A stretch of DNA of 64,000 bases, taken from contig JANWIG010000043.1 of assembly GCA_025449975.1 (NCBI GenBank), forward strand, positions 1-64,000. Reading direction: 5' to 3'. Shown in pieces: positions 8,788 through 17,141 of this stretch; position 1 is the first letter of the stretch; each line of letters opens with the position of its first letter. This DNA is from Thermoactinomycetaceae bacterium (lineage in GTDB: Bacteria > Bacillota > Bacilli > Thermoactinomycetales > Thermoactinomycetaceae). The position numbers and the translations under genes were made by a program. The notes beneath the pieces are model-generated. The model was not told where the DNA came from and did no database searches. It worked only from the letters and a program-made list of their open reading frames with translations.

Positions 8788-9009
8788 ATGACGAAAAGGA
8801 ATGCGATAGTAGTGACCATGGAAGATGTGATTAGAGCTTTTCGGTGCAGAGCCCCTGAGGAGCGAATCCCTGTTTTACGCTATCAATTAGATTATGAGCT
8901 TGATCTGTTATATGAGGCAATGATAGAAAATAATCCGACAAAAATGAATGAAGCCAAAAAAAGATTACAAAAAATTCGCAGAGAAATGTTAATTTTAGAA
9001 GCATTGTGA
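8788..9009 (+). CDS. Small hypothetical protein
   Basis: A 73-residue, mostly helical and highly charged protein (MTKRNAIVVTMEDVIRAF ... EAKKRLQKIRREML). I do not recognise the family. The start is chosen at ATG 8788, with AAGGGA nine bases before it; TTG 8722 would extend it by 22 residues with GGAGG lying too far upstream. A TATAAT at 8692-8697, preceded by two copies of CGTACAT (8671-8677, 8681-8687), may be its promoter region. It lies just upstream of the aminopeptidase gene. Confidence 0.55.
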   Translation: MTKRNAIVVTMEDVIRAFRCRAPEERIPVLRYQLDYELDLLYEAMIENNPTKMNEAKKRLQKIRREMLILEAL

Positions 9010-9144
9010 TTATTATGCGAAGAGCTGTTTCCTTAGAAAATAAAAGGAGTATTGACCGTTTTTGTCGAAATTGAAACGTATGCTCAGATAGGGCATGCGT
9101 TAAATTTTTACAAAAAGTCCGTAAATTTAACAGGGGGCGAGAGG

Positions 9145-10626
9145 ATGAATTGGAAAGTTTCGCATGAGCCGCTCGGTTCACTGATTGCTGACGCAGCCGT
9201 TGTTTTTATTGATGATGCTGGTGGGCTGATGGAGGGAGATCGACTGGATGAAGAGCTGAGGAGTCAGATTTCCCAATTGGTCCATGACAGGGAGATAAAA
9301 GGACGGCTTGGCGAAGTAACAGTGCTACATCAGTGGAATAACAAGCCGGTATCCAAGGTGTTGATCGCTGGCTTGGGGAAAGCAGATTGTGCGGATCTTT
9401 CAAAGGTAAGGCATGCCGTCGCAGTAGCCGCGCGAAAAGCTGCTTCGATCGGCGTAAAATCATTAGGTATTCTTTGCCCTTCTTATTTGACGAAGAACGA
9501 CAATGCGGCCGATGTGATCCAATTCATTGTTGAAGGAGTCGAGTTGGGAACTTACCAACATCATAGTTATAAATCGGAGCAAAACCGACATACCTTAGAA
9601 ACGATTTGGCTGATCAGTAATGGAATTCGCAAAGAGGCAGTACAAGTTGGCTTGGAACGGGGGCAAGTGTTTGCTCGAGCGAGCAACTTTGCGCGTTTTC
9701 TAACCCATGAACCGGCCAATCGTTTGACACCGGAGACGTTTGTCGAGCAGATTGATCAGCTTGCCGAAAGGCGATCGTTGACGGTGGAGGTAAAGAAGAA
9801 GGCGGAGTTGGAAGAGCTAGGAATGCATGCACTGCTCGCGGTTTCCCAAGGGAGTCGCTATGAACCGGTGATGGTTACCCTTTCCTATCGAGGGGCTCCG
9901 GATCAAGATGAGGTCTTGGGGTTCGTAGGAAAAGGAATTACGTATGATAGCGGTGGAATCCAGCTAAAGAAAGAATTGCTCGATATCATGAAGATTGATA
10001 TGGCGGGAGCAGCCGCTGTTCTGGGAGCGATGGATGCGATTGGCGCCTTGCGTCCATATATTAATGTACTCGCGGTGATTCCCATTTGTGAAAATATGAT
10101 TGACGGAAAAGCTTATCACCCGGGGGATGTGATCGATACTTTTGCTGGATATACGGTCGAGATTACCCATACCGACGCCGAAGGAAGACTTATTTTGGCA
10201 GATGGGTTAGCTTATGCCAAATCACTCGGTGCTACGAAGCTGATCGATGTGGCGACCTTAACAGGAGCAGTATATACCACGTTTGGCAATGAAGCCTCTG
10301 CTTTAATGACAAACCACGTCGATTGGGGGCAAGAAGTGTTGCAAGCGGCGAAGGTTGTTGGGGAGCGGATTTGGGAGTTACCGATGTACGAAGAATACGA
10401 GCAGTTGATGGAAAGCGACTTAGCGGACATAAAAAATTTTGGCGGAATGGGGGCGATCAGTATCCAAGGCGGTGTCTTTCTACAGAAGTTTGTAGGCGAT
10501 ACACCTTGGGTGCATCTGGATGTTACCGGAACCGTGATCAGTCCACGCGAAAGAGGCGTTTTTGTCAAAGGAGCCACCGGTTCTCCTGTGCGGACATTGA
10601 TCCAATTAGCGGTTCCGTCTTGTTAG
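9145..10626 (+). CDS. pepA: M17 leucyl aminopeptidase (PepA family)
   Basis: A 493-residue cytosolic metallo-aminopeptidase. The metal ligands of the M17 family are visible: K263 and D268 in GKGITYDSGG, D285 in MKIDMAG, and D344 and E346 in the signature THTDAEGRL (341-349), with catalytic K275 and R348. The signature has Thr where NTDAEGRL is usual. It releases N-terminal residues from peptides, typically as a hexamer with two metals per subunit. ATG 9145 was chosen for the upstream GGGGGCGAGAGG; an extension to 9052 lacks a site. The glycerophosphodiesterase frame follows directly. Confidence 0.9.
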   Translation: MNWKVSHEPLGSLIADAAVVFIDDAGGLMEGDRLDEELRSQISQLVHDREIKGRLGEVTVLHQWNNKPVSKVLIAGLGKADCADLSKVRHAVAVAARKAASIGVKSLGILCPSYLTKNDNAADVIQFIVEGVELGTYQHHSYKSEQNRHTLETIWLISNGIRKEAVQVGLERGQVFARASNFARFLTHEPANRLTPETFVEQIDQLAERRSLTVEVKKKAELEELGMHALLAVSQGSRYEPVMVTLSYRGAPDQDEVLGFVGKGITYDSGGIQLKKELLDIMKIDMAGAAAVLGAMDAIGALRPYINVLAVIPICENMIDGKAYHPGDVIDTFAGYTVEITHTDAEGRLILADGLAYAKSLGATKLIDVATLTGAVYTTFGNEASALMTNHVDWGQEVLQAAKVVGERIWELPMYEEYEQLMESDLADIKNFGGMGAISIQGGVFLQKFVGDTPWVHLDVTGTVISPRERGVFVKGATGSPVRTLIQLAVPSC

Positions 10627-10655
10627 CAGCTCATATATGTTGGGGGGAAACGAAG

Positions 10656-11390
10656 ATCGTTGAAAATATCGCTCATCGTGGATCTTCACGAAAAGCGCCG
10701 GAAAATACCTTGGCTGCTTTTGAGCAAGCGCTTTTGGATCAAGCCAGTGCGATCGAGCTGGATGTTCATCGGACGCTCGATGGGGAGATCGTCGTGATCC
10801 ATGATGAGAAAATCGATCGAACGACAGATGGACGAGGATGGGTCAAAGACCTTACTTTGTCCGAGATCAGACAAGTGAGTGCTGGAAAGTGGTTTTCGGA
10901 AATCTATCGTGCGGAGAAAGTTCCAACGCTACGCGAAGTGTTGGAGTGGGCAGATCAGTCATCGATCTGGTTGAATATCGAGTTAAAAAATAACAAGGTG
11001 CATTATCCGAAGCTGGAAGAATCCGTGGTCGCGGAGATTGAATACTTCAAAATGGAGAAGCGGGTGGTAATCTCATCGTTTAATCATTTGAGCTTAAAGG
11101 CTTTGCATGCGTTTCGCCCAAAGCTCTCGCTCGCCGCATTATATGAGGAATTTACAGGAATATTATGGGAAAAAGCGAAACAACTGGGAGTAACCGCTAT
11201 TCATCCTTTCTATTGTGATGTCAGCGAAGAGATGGTAAAGCGCTGTCATCAGCAGGGGCTATTGGTTCGTCCTTATACTGTCGATCATCCAGCCGATCTA
11301 CATCGGTTGATCGATTGGGGAGTAGACGGGGTGATCACAAATGTGCCGGATCGTTTGGCACAGCTTCTAGCGAAGAGAGAGGATGCGTGA
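10656..11390 (+). CDS. Glycerophosphodiester phosphodiesterase, apparent ATC start
   Basis: A GDPD-family TIM barrel of about 244 residues: IAHRGSS (catalytic H7), APENTLAAFEQAL, IELDVHRT (E34, D36), VVIHDEKIDRTTDGRG (H49), and near the C-terminus GVDGVITNVPDRL. It hydrolyses glycerophosphodiesters to glycerol-3-phosphate and an alcohol. No ATG, GTG or TTG stands close to the usual N-terminus: the strong site GGGGGGAA (10642-10649) precedes ATC at 10656, which would give the normal family length. The only ordinary in-frame start nearby is TTG 10620, overlapping the pepA stop and without a ribosome site; it would give 256 residues by translational coupling. Confidence 0.85.
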   Translation: MVENIAHRGSSRKAPENTLAAFEQALLDQASAIELDVHRTLDGEIVVIHDEKIDRTTDGRGWVKDLTLSEIRQVSAGKWFSEIYRAEKVPTLREVLEWADQSSIWLNIELKNNKVHYPKLEESVVAEIEYFKMEKRVVISSFNHLSLKALHAFRPKLSLAALYEEFTGILWEKAKQLGVTAIHPFYCDVSEEMVKRCHQQGLLVRPYTVDHPADLHRLIDWGVDGVITNVPDRLAQLLAKREDA

Positions 11391-11493
11391 TCGGTGTTGC
11401 ATAGCCAAAAAGTAAAAGGTATGATAAGAAAAAATCCTATTTCTTTTTCCGTTTAAAAAAATAGGATGGTACACATATTTCGGTAAATCAAAT

Positions 11494-11514
11494 GCGCCAA
11501 GCAGGCGCTTTTTT
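11494..11514 (+). terminator. Intrinsic terminator
   Basis: GCGCC, loop AAGCA, GGCGC, then six T. It closes the pepA-glycerophosphodiesterase unit. An upstream AT-rich hairpin at about 11434-11467 (ATCCTATTT with AAATAGGAT) may be a second stop signal. Confidence 0.8.
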
Positions 11515-11535
11515 CTTGTAATAGGAAGGGGATTT

Positions 11536-12375
11536 ATGATGAAAATTGGCTGTCATATCAGTGTGGGCAAAGGATTTTATAAAGCGAGTCAACGAGCGAG
11601 TGAATTAAATGCAACTGCATTTCAAGTATTTACGAAAAATCCAAGAGCATTGCGTCCCAAAAAATTAAATGAACGAGATGCACAGCAAGGGAAGAACTAT
11701 TGTCAAGAGAATGGTATTATTTTAGTGGCGCATACTCCCTATATTACCAATTTATCCACACCGAAAGAGGATTTGCATGAGTTGACGATTCGTTCCATCA
11801 AGGAAGATTTGCAGATTGCCAATGCCTATGGGGCCGTGGGAGCAGTTGTTCACTGCGGGAAACATGTTGGCAAGGGAGAGGAATATGGACGAACAAGGAT
11901 GGTGGAAACACTAAATAAAATTTTGGCAGATTATGAAGGAGACACCAAACTCCTGCTGGAAAATACGGCGGGGCAAGGAAGTGAACTAGGTCTGACCATC
12001 CGTGAGTTGGCAGAGATTCGGGAAGCGACCGACTATCCGGAGAAGATCGGTTTTTGTTTTGATACTTGCCATGGATTTGCGGCGGGGATCTGGTCGGGAA
12101 GCACTTTTTCCGAACTAGTCGACGAGATGAAGACAACGGGGTATTTATCACATTTGGTGGCAATTCATTTCAATGATAGTAAAGTGCCTTTCAATAGTCG
12201 AAAAGATCGGCATGAGAAAATTGGCAAAGGAGAGATCGGTGCAGAAGCGTTAGCGAAGTTTTTACGATGCGATGATTTTCAGCACTTGCCAATCGTTTTA
12301 GAGACTCCAGTAGAGGATGAACGGGAATATATGGATGAGATCGCCTATTTACATCGATTGCGCCAAGAAAAATAA
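11536..12375 (+). CDS. nfo: Endonuclease IV (AP endonuclease)
   Basis: This 279-residue AP endonuclease family 2 enzyme has all three signatures: LLLENTAGQGSELG, GFCFDTCHGFAAG and HFNDSKVPFNSRKDRHEKIG. These supply the His, Glu and Asp ligands of the trinuclear zinc site. It cuts the backbone 5' to abasic sites in base-excision repair, and in spore-formers it also protects germinating spores. ATG ATG at 11536 follows GGAAGGGG. The ylaH-like gene starts 14 bases after its stop, so they are probably cotranscribed. Confidence 0.95.
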   Translation: MMKIGCHISVGKGFYKASQRASELNATAFQVFTKNPRALRPKKLNERDAQQGKNYCQENGIILVAHTPYITNLSTPKEDLHELTIRSIKEDLQIANAYGAVGAVVHCGKHVGKGEEYGRTRMVETLNKILADYEGDTKLLLENTAGQGSELGLTIRELAEIREATDYPEKIGFCFDTCHGFAAGIWSGSTFSELVDEMKTTGYLSHLVAIHFNDSKVPFNSRKDRHEKIGKGEIGAEALAKFLRCDDFQHLPIVLETPVEDEREYMDEIAYLHRLRQEK

Positions 12376-12389
12376 GGAGGAGAAATCCA

Positions 12390-12659
12390 ATGTTTGAGTG
12401 GATCCATGATTTACCTGCGTATGGGAAATATTTATTGATCTTAGTGTTATCGGCCGTTATATATCAAGCTGCTTTTGCCCGTCCCCTTCCTTTATGGAAA
12501 CAGATCATCGTCTACTTGGCATTGGCGATCGGTTGTGTCCTCTTATTGATTTTTCAGATTATGCGCTTCCCCATCGTTCAAGCGATGTTGATCACCATTG
12601 TGTTGATTATTATTACACGGCTTCGTTTGCGAATGGGGCGCTCGAAGCCTAAACAGTAA
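12390..12659 (+). CDS. ylaH: YlaH-like membrane protein
   Basis: An 89-residue protein with two to three hydrophobic segments and a basic C-terminus (RLRLRMGRSKPKQ). Sequence character and position next to ylaI- and ylaJ-type genes suggest YlaH of Bacillus, a membrane protein of unknown role. The start has an excellent AAGGAGGAG site. A terminator begins at the stop codon. Confidence 0.65.
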   Translation: MFEWIHDLPAYGKYLLILVLSAVIYQAAFARPLPLWKQIIVYLALAIGCVLLLIFQIMRFPIVQAMLITIVLIIITRLRLRMGRSKPKQ

Positions 12660-12692
12660 ACCCCCTTTTCTCGCGAGATGAAAAGGGGGTTT
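12660..12692 (+). terminator. Intrinsic terminator of nfo-ylaH
   Basis: ACCCCCTTTTC pairs with GAAAAGGGGGT around the loop TCGCGAGAT; a short T tract follows. Confidence 0.75.
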
Positions 12693-12748
12693 GAACGAAG
12701 GTCAGAAGATGATTGATAAATCGAAGTGGAGCGAAAGGAGGGAAATTT

Positions 12749-13018
12749 ATGCGCTTATCTGATGCCTTGTTCAACTGGCTACAAATGTGGATTGTACTCG
12801 AGGCAAGGCCGACGGATCACTCAGCAAAGGAAACTATTCATTTTTTTACCAATTTGTTAAAAGAAGACCACCATGTAACAGATCTTTCATGTCGGCTGGA
12901 GATGATGCAATATATTGTTACTTACCGTCAAAATGGAGAAGAAAAGAGCGAAGCATTTCCGAAGGAAGCAGCAGAACAATTACTTCAATATATTTTGTCT
13001 GAACCCAAGTACAATTAG
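12749..13018 (+). CDS. Small hypothetical protein
   Basis: An 89-residue soluble protein (MRLSDALFNWLQMWIVLE ... LLQYILSEPKYN) that I do not recognise. ATG 12749 follows AAAGGAGGG six bases upstream, which favours it over the earlier in-frame start at 12713. It converges with the ylaI-type gene on the other strand, whose stop lies four bases after its own. Confidence 0.6.
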   Translation: MRLSDALFNWLQMWIVLEARPTDHSAKETIHFFTNLLKEDHHVTDLSCRLEMMQYIVTYRQNGEEKSEAFPKEAAEQLLQYILSEPKYN

Positions 13019-13022
13019 CGGC

Positions 13023-13226
13023 CTATGAAACAACCTCTGCTTGAACCACACGATTCTCTGGTTTCGCGGAGGCTTCTTTTTGTTGTCTTCGGGATTCTAC
13101 CTTTTGTGTGATACGCTCATAACAGTCGGGGCAAAGTTGGATTTTATGAGGATGTTTTTTCTGCTTTTTCTCTTGTCGTTTGGTTAAAATGAAAGTTTGG
13201 TCGCATAAAATACATAGCATTTTCAT
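13023..13226 (-). CDS. ylaI: YlaI-like zinc-ribbon protein (DUF2197)
   Basis: A 67-residue protein with two CxxC knuckles (C5xxC8 and C32xxC35) separated by a Lys-rich stretch, the layout of DUF2197/YlaI, probably binding one zinc. No function is known to me. It lies next to a ylaJ-type gene on the same strand, as in Bacillus. ATG is preceded by GGAAGACG. Confidence 0.8.
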   Translation of the reverse strand: MKMLCILCDQTFILTKRQEKKQKKHPHKIQLCPDCYERITQKVESRRQQKEASAKPENRVVQAEVVS

Positions 13227-13370
13227 CTTTGCGTCTTCCTTTTTTATAAAGTGAAAGAATTAATGAGTACTTACATTCTAGGGTATTTTACGTGTTTAAT
13301 ACAAGGGGAGAAGTTGAAAAACTTTAGAACTTATGGGATGTTTTGGAGAATGACAAAAAAGTAACTAAAG

Positions 13371-13416
13371 AAGAAGCTCTATTCTGTACCATCAATTGGA
13401 GAATAAAGCTTCTCTT
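13371..13416 (-). terminator. Possible terminator of ylaJ
   Basis: An inverted repeat (AGAAGCTCTATTCT with AGAATAAAGCTTCT) lies just downstream of the ylaJ stop; the T tract on the minus strand is broken (TCTTTAGTTACTTTTTT). Confidence 0.4.
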
Positions 13417-13459
13417 CTGATCAAACGACTGAAAACATTTTCTTCCTCATTTTTTGATG

Positions 13460-14029
13460 CTAAGGGGTGGGTTTAAGACGTTGTTCATTTTGACGGGTAG
13501 GAGCTTGCTCTTTTTTCTCTGTCTCGTGTGAAGGCTGTGGAACAATCCGATTGGTAATATCAGCTAGCTCTTCGAGGATCCCCGCTACAGGACGACCATT
13601 TTGGATATCCTCAAGAACATCACGAAGGCGCTCCGTTAAATCCACATCGGCGGTTACCAAGGCCTGCGCACCTTGTGGATCTTCTTGTAGGGCTTGAGCG
13701 ACGGAATATTTTACTGTTCCCACTCGTCCACGATCCAAGTGGGGATCTAAATCAATGCCAACGAGAGTGTATTTCCCAAAAACGACTGCGGTGGCCCCTT
13801 TTACATGTGGGACACTGGTAGCGATTTTCACCAGACGGTTGGCAATCGCTTGAGATGACTGATCCCGATCCGGATTGGGCTGAGTTTGTCTAACCCGTTG
13901 TGTTTCAGAAATGGTCTGGTTGGGACCAGGCGAAGCATCTTTAGCTGGTGAAGCGTTTTTCGATTGACATCCTACCAGGAGAAAGATAAGGGAAAGAGTG
14001 ATACTCAAGGACCTTACTATGGTCATCAT
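13460..14029 (-). CDS. ylaJ: YhcN/YlaJ-family sporulation lipoprotein
   Basis: This 189-residue protein has a lipoprotein signal: a hydrophobic stretch (7-19) and lipobox L18-V19-G20-C21. A Gln/Pro-rich linker and the YhcN/YlaJ domain follow, with VPHVKGATAVVFGKYTLVGID and VTADVDLTERL. Family members are spore-associated lipoproteins, some affecting germination. The start has AAAGGAA upstream. Confidence 0.88.
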   Translation of the reverse strand: MMTIVRSLSITLSLIFLLVGCQSKNASPAKDASPGPNQTISETQRVRQTQPNPDRDQSSQAIANRLVKIATSVPHVKGATAVVFGKYTLVGIDLDPHLDRGRVGTVKYSVAQALQEDPQGAQALVTADVDLTERLRDVLEDIQNGRPVAGILEELADITNRIVPQPSHETEKKEQAPTRQNEQRLKPTP

Positions 14030-14174
14030 CGCAGTTCATTCCTTTCCGCTGTTTTTGAGTAGTTTCTCCCGTTTGGCTCGATCTATGAAAAGGAGTTGTA
14101 TTTCGTGCTTTGAAACGAAGAAGCAATCATTGTAAAATGAAGTGAAGAAGTATAGGAAAGGTGGAACGAAAGAT

Positions 14175-14798
14175 ATGAAGATCGAAATGTTTCCCCTTGG
14201 CCCCTTGATGACCAATGCTTATCTGGTCTATGATCCAGCGCAAGAAGCTGGGATTCTTTTTGATCCGGGGATGAATCCCGCACCATTGATCAAAAGGATC
14301 AAAGAAATCAAGGTCCAAATTGAAGCGATTTTGCTCACGCATGCTCATTTTGATCATATCGGAGGATTGGAGGAAGTTCGCGAGCTGACCCAAGCTCCTG
14401 TCTATATTCATGAACAAGAATCGGATTGGTTAACCAACCCGCAACTCAATGGCTCGGGATTATGGATGCAAGAAATTGTATGTCAACCTGCGGAAAGCAT
14501 TTTATATGGCGGAGAAGAGATTCATCTTTTAAATAAAAAATTCCAAGTATTACATACACCAGGTCATTCGCCAGGAAGTGTTTCCTATCTGTGTGGATCC
14601 TATCTATTTAGCGGGGATGTCCTGTTTAAAAACTCGGTGGGGCGGACGGATTTGCCTGGTGGGAATTGGGATGTGTTGATGAAGTCGATTCAGCAGCAGT
14701 TGTTGACTTTGCCGGACGAAACCCAAGTGCTTTGTGGTCATGGTCCAATCACATCGATCGGAGTGGAACGGAAGTATAATCCCTTTTTGCAAGGGTAA
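14175..14798 (+). CDS. MBL-fold metallo-hydrolase (glyoxalase II-like, YqgX type)
   Basis: A 207-residue hydrolase with the motif THAHFDHIGG (H56, H58, D60, H61), then HTPGHSPGS, FSGDVLF and CGHGP, which together supply a dinuclear metal site. Such proteins are annotated as hydroxyacylglutathione hydrolases; in a bacillithiol-using organism, as bshC suggests here, the true thiol ester substrate may differ. ATG 14175 follows AAAGGTGG; the in-frame ATG 33 bases earlier lacks a site. Confidence 0.85.
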   Translation: MKIEMFPLGPLMTNAYLVYDPAQEAGILFDPGMNPAPLIKRIKEIKVQIEAILLTHAHFDHIGGLEEVRELTQAPVYIHEQESDWLTNPQLNGSGLWMQEIVCQPAESILYGGEEIHLLNKKFQVLHTPGHSPGSVSYLCGSYLFSGDVLFKNSVGRTDLPGGNWDVLMKSIQQQLLTLPDETQVLCGHGPITSIGVERKYNPFLQG

Positions 14799-14947
14799 GT
14801 CAACCCATCTGTACATGCCCCGCCTCATGGGAAAATGGATGCAGGGTCTTGTGCTTAAGATCCTCTCCTGTCTTGTTTTGAAACATTGATAAGAGGTAAA
14901 TCTGTCACATAAGATGACAAAAACAGAAAGACCATTTGATTGAATCT

Positions 14948-14992
14948 AAAGGAGGGTGTTTACCGTTACTTTTAGTAAACGGTAAAGATATG
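14948..14992 (+). promoter_or_regulatory. Ribosome site separated from ATG by a hairpin
   Basis: AAAGGAGGG (14948-14956) lies 33 bases before ATG 14990, far too distant in linear sequence. A hairpin fills the interval: TTTACCGTT (14959-14967) pairs with AACGGTAAA (14978-14986), and the loop can pair further (TACT with AGTA). Folding removes 28 bases and leaves about five between the ribosome site and ATG. Confidence 0.6.
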
Positions 14993-15595
14993 AACAAAAA
15001 AAATGGAATCATTCTAGGGTTGATCATTATTGCCATTGTGTTTACCGTTTGGTGGAGTTGGCCCCGAGATCGTGTAGCTTCGAACAATCCCAACCAGAAT
15101 AGTACAGCTACCCGCGCGGATTGCCGTGGAGAAGAACAAGCGAATGTCGGTTATTGTGCGCCAAATTTCACATTAAATACGATCGATGGAAAAAAGGTGG
15201 AGTTATATGAAAATGGTGGAAAACCAACCATCATAAACTTTTGGGCTTCATGGTGTCCACCATGTAAAAATGAGATGCCTCTATTTGAAGAAGCGTACAA
15301 GAAATACAAAGATCAAGTCAATTTCTTGATGTTGAATGCCACTGCGTTTGACAAAGAAGAACAGATGCAAGCTTATCTCAAAGAGAAAGGTTTTACGTTT
15401 CCTGTTTTATTGGATCCTTATCAGGAAAAGTATGTGACAGTCAGTCAGACTTTTTATGGTGTCATCGCTTTTCCAATGACCTTTGTCATCAATGAAAAAG
15501 GGAAGATAGTCTATAAGCATCAAGGGGAAGTATCTTCAGCTGTTTTGGACGACATCATGGATAGATTGGTAAATCGGAAAGGATTTGACAGTTAA
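14990..15595 (+). CDS. TlpA/ResA-like thiol-disulfide oxidoreductase, membrane-anchored
   Basis: A 201-residue protein with one N-terminal membrane anchor (about 7-23) and a thioredoxin-fold domain facing outward. The active site is WC89PPC92 in FWASWCPPC; a cis-Pro region FPMTFVI is also visible. Two extra cysteines (C45, C56) precede the domain and could form a structural disulfide. It probably exchanges electrons with the CcdA protein encoded three bases downstream and reduces secreted or spore-coat thiols. The TTG 54 bases upstream is in frame but would put hydrophilic residues ahead of the anchor and has no site. Confidence 0.85.
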   Translation: MNKKNGIILGLIIIAIVFTVWWSWPRDRVASNNPNQNSTATRADCRGEEQANVGYCAPNFTLNTIDGKKVELYENGGKPTIINFWASWCPPCKNEMPLFEEAYKKYKDQVNFLMLNATAFDKEEQMQAYLKEKGFTFPVLLDPYQEKYVTVSQTFYGVIAFPMTFVINEKGKIVYKHQGEVSSAVLDDIMDRLVNRKGFDS

Positions 15596-15597
15596 AA

Positions 15598-16311
15598 ATG
15601 GAACAGGTAACATGGTGGCTCGCTTTAGGTGCTGGTCTACTCTCTTTTATATCTCCATGTTGTTTGCCGCTGTATCCGTCGTATTTATCCTATATTACTG
15701 GTATTTCCGTATCGGAATTGGGGGGAGAAAAAAGAGATAAGAGCGTGCTGATCACCACACTGGTACATGCTTTTTTCTTTGTGCTTGGCTTCTCACTTGT
15801 TTTTTATGGCTTGGGTTATACAGCGAGCTGGGTGGGTTCTTTGTTTTCTGATTATAAAGATTTAACCCGAATGTTGGCTGCAATTTTGATCGTTGCGATG
15901 GGACTCTTTATGATGGGCATTTTCCGTCCAAAGTTTATGATGATGGAAAAGAAATGGAATGTCTCGCGGAAAGGAGTTAGCTACCTAGGCTCGGTCTTGA
16001 TCGGCATTGGCTTTGCTGCGGGATGGTCCCCCTGTATTGGACCGATTTTGGCTTCTGTGTTAGCGATGGTTTCCAATGATCCCGAAAATGCCTTTATGTA
16101 TATTACGCTTTATACGTTAGGCTTTGCCATCCCCTTTCTTATTATGGCCTTTTTTGTTGGACGAACTCGCTGGATTCTCAAATACTCCAACCAAATGATG
16201 AAAGTGGGCGGAGTATTGATGGTTATTTTTGGGATTTTATTATATACAAATCAACTTAGTGTTATCATTATTTGGTTAAGTGATCTAACAGGTGGATTTC
16301 GTGGCTTCTAA
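15598..16311 (+). CDS. ccdA: Cytochrome c biogenesis protein CcdA
   Basis: A 237-residue, six-segment membrane protein of the DsbD/CcdA family. The two redox cysteines lie in SPCCLPLYPSY (C21/C22) and GWSPCIGP (C146). CcdA passes electrons from cytosolic thioredoxin to extracytoplasmic thioredoxin-like proteins. It starts two bases after the stop of the thioredoxin-like gene, and resA follows 99 bases later, so the three form one functional set. Confidence 0.92.
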   Translation: MEQVTWWLALGAGLLSFISPCCLPLYPSYLSYITGISVSELGGEKRDKSVLITTLVHAFFFVLGFSLVFYGLGYTASWVGSLFSDYKDLTRMLAAILIVAMGLFMMGIFRPKFMMMEKKWNVSRKGVSYLGSVLIGIGFAAGWSPCIGPILASVLAMVSNDPENAFMYITLYTLGFAIPFLIMAFFVGRTRWILKYSNQMMKVGGVLMVIFGILLYTNQLSVIIIWLSDLTGGFRGF

Positions 16312-16410
16312 CGAAAATTTGGAATTTGGATGAAAATGAGGCCGAAATGGGAGACTGTTTCGGCGATTTTTCTTATATACCCTAAATCGGCCGAGAATAA
16401 GGTGATCAGG

Positions 16411-16947
16411 ATGAAAAAAGAAACCAAGCTGTGGATTCGTCGCGTGATCTTATTGGTGGCACTGATCGGGCTAGCGATTGCCATTTATCAGATCACAACA
16501 TTGGATGTAAGCAATAAACCGAAAGTGGGAGAAGAAGCTCCCGATTTTAAATTGAAACAGTTGAATGGAGAAGAGATGCAACTCAGTCAACTTCGTGGCA
16601 AAGCGGTAATGATTAATTTTTGGGGAACGTGGTGTGAGCCCTGTCGGACAGAAATGCCGGCAATGCAGAAAGCGTATGAAAAGTATAAGGATCAAGGATT
16701 TGAAATTGTCGCCGTCAATATTGCTGAAACAGAAATCGCCGTTTCTAATTTTGTTGAAGATTACGGGCTTACCTTCCCGATCTTGATGGACGCACAGAAG
16801 GAAATCGTTCGTCAGTATAAAATAGGTCCTCTTCCGAGTAGTATTTTTGTCGATCCCCAAGGAAAGATCACTCAATTTATTGAAGGACCCTTGGAAGTGG
16901 CACAATTGGAACTATATATTAATCCGATTTTGCCTCGAAAACAATGA
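16411..16947 (+). CDS. resA: Thiol-disulfide oxidoreductase ResA
   Basis: A 178-residue protein, the usual ResA length, with an anchor at about 10-28 and the ResA-type active site WC75EPC78 in FWGTWCEPC. EIVAVNIAETEIAV and the cis-Pro loop GPLPSSIF also match. ResA reduces apocytochrome c cysteines before haem attachment. ATG 16411 follows AAGGTGATC; the extension to 16330 is rejected. The resB and resC partners are not in the window. Confidence 0.9.
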   Translation: MKKETKLWIRRVILLVALIGLAIAIYQITTLDVSNKPKVGEEAPDFKLKQLNGEEMQLSQLRGKAVMINFWGTWCEPCRTEMPAMQKAYEKYKDQGFEIVAVNIAETEIAVSNFVEDYGLTFPILMDAQKEIVRQYKIGPLPSSIFVDPQGKITQFIEGPLEVAQLELYINPILPRKQ

Positions 16948-17141
16948 TTTGTTATAAAGATGATCCACTTTCAACTACAGGGATGCCTTGTATTTCTTTC
17001 CGCAGCCATCTTCCCGTGCGTATTTTTTATGCTTTTATCCAATAAGTATATATGATATTCGGTGATTTCAAAATAATAGTAGGACATAATACAGAGAGTT
17101 TTTAATTTTAGCGATCATTGATATAATGGAAGGTGGCATAA

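Noticed and set aside
17099-17127. TTTTTA-17-TATAAT as a cysK promoter
   Set aside because: The -10 is only about 15 bases before the start codon, so the transcript would lose the ribosome site GGAAGGTGG.
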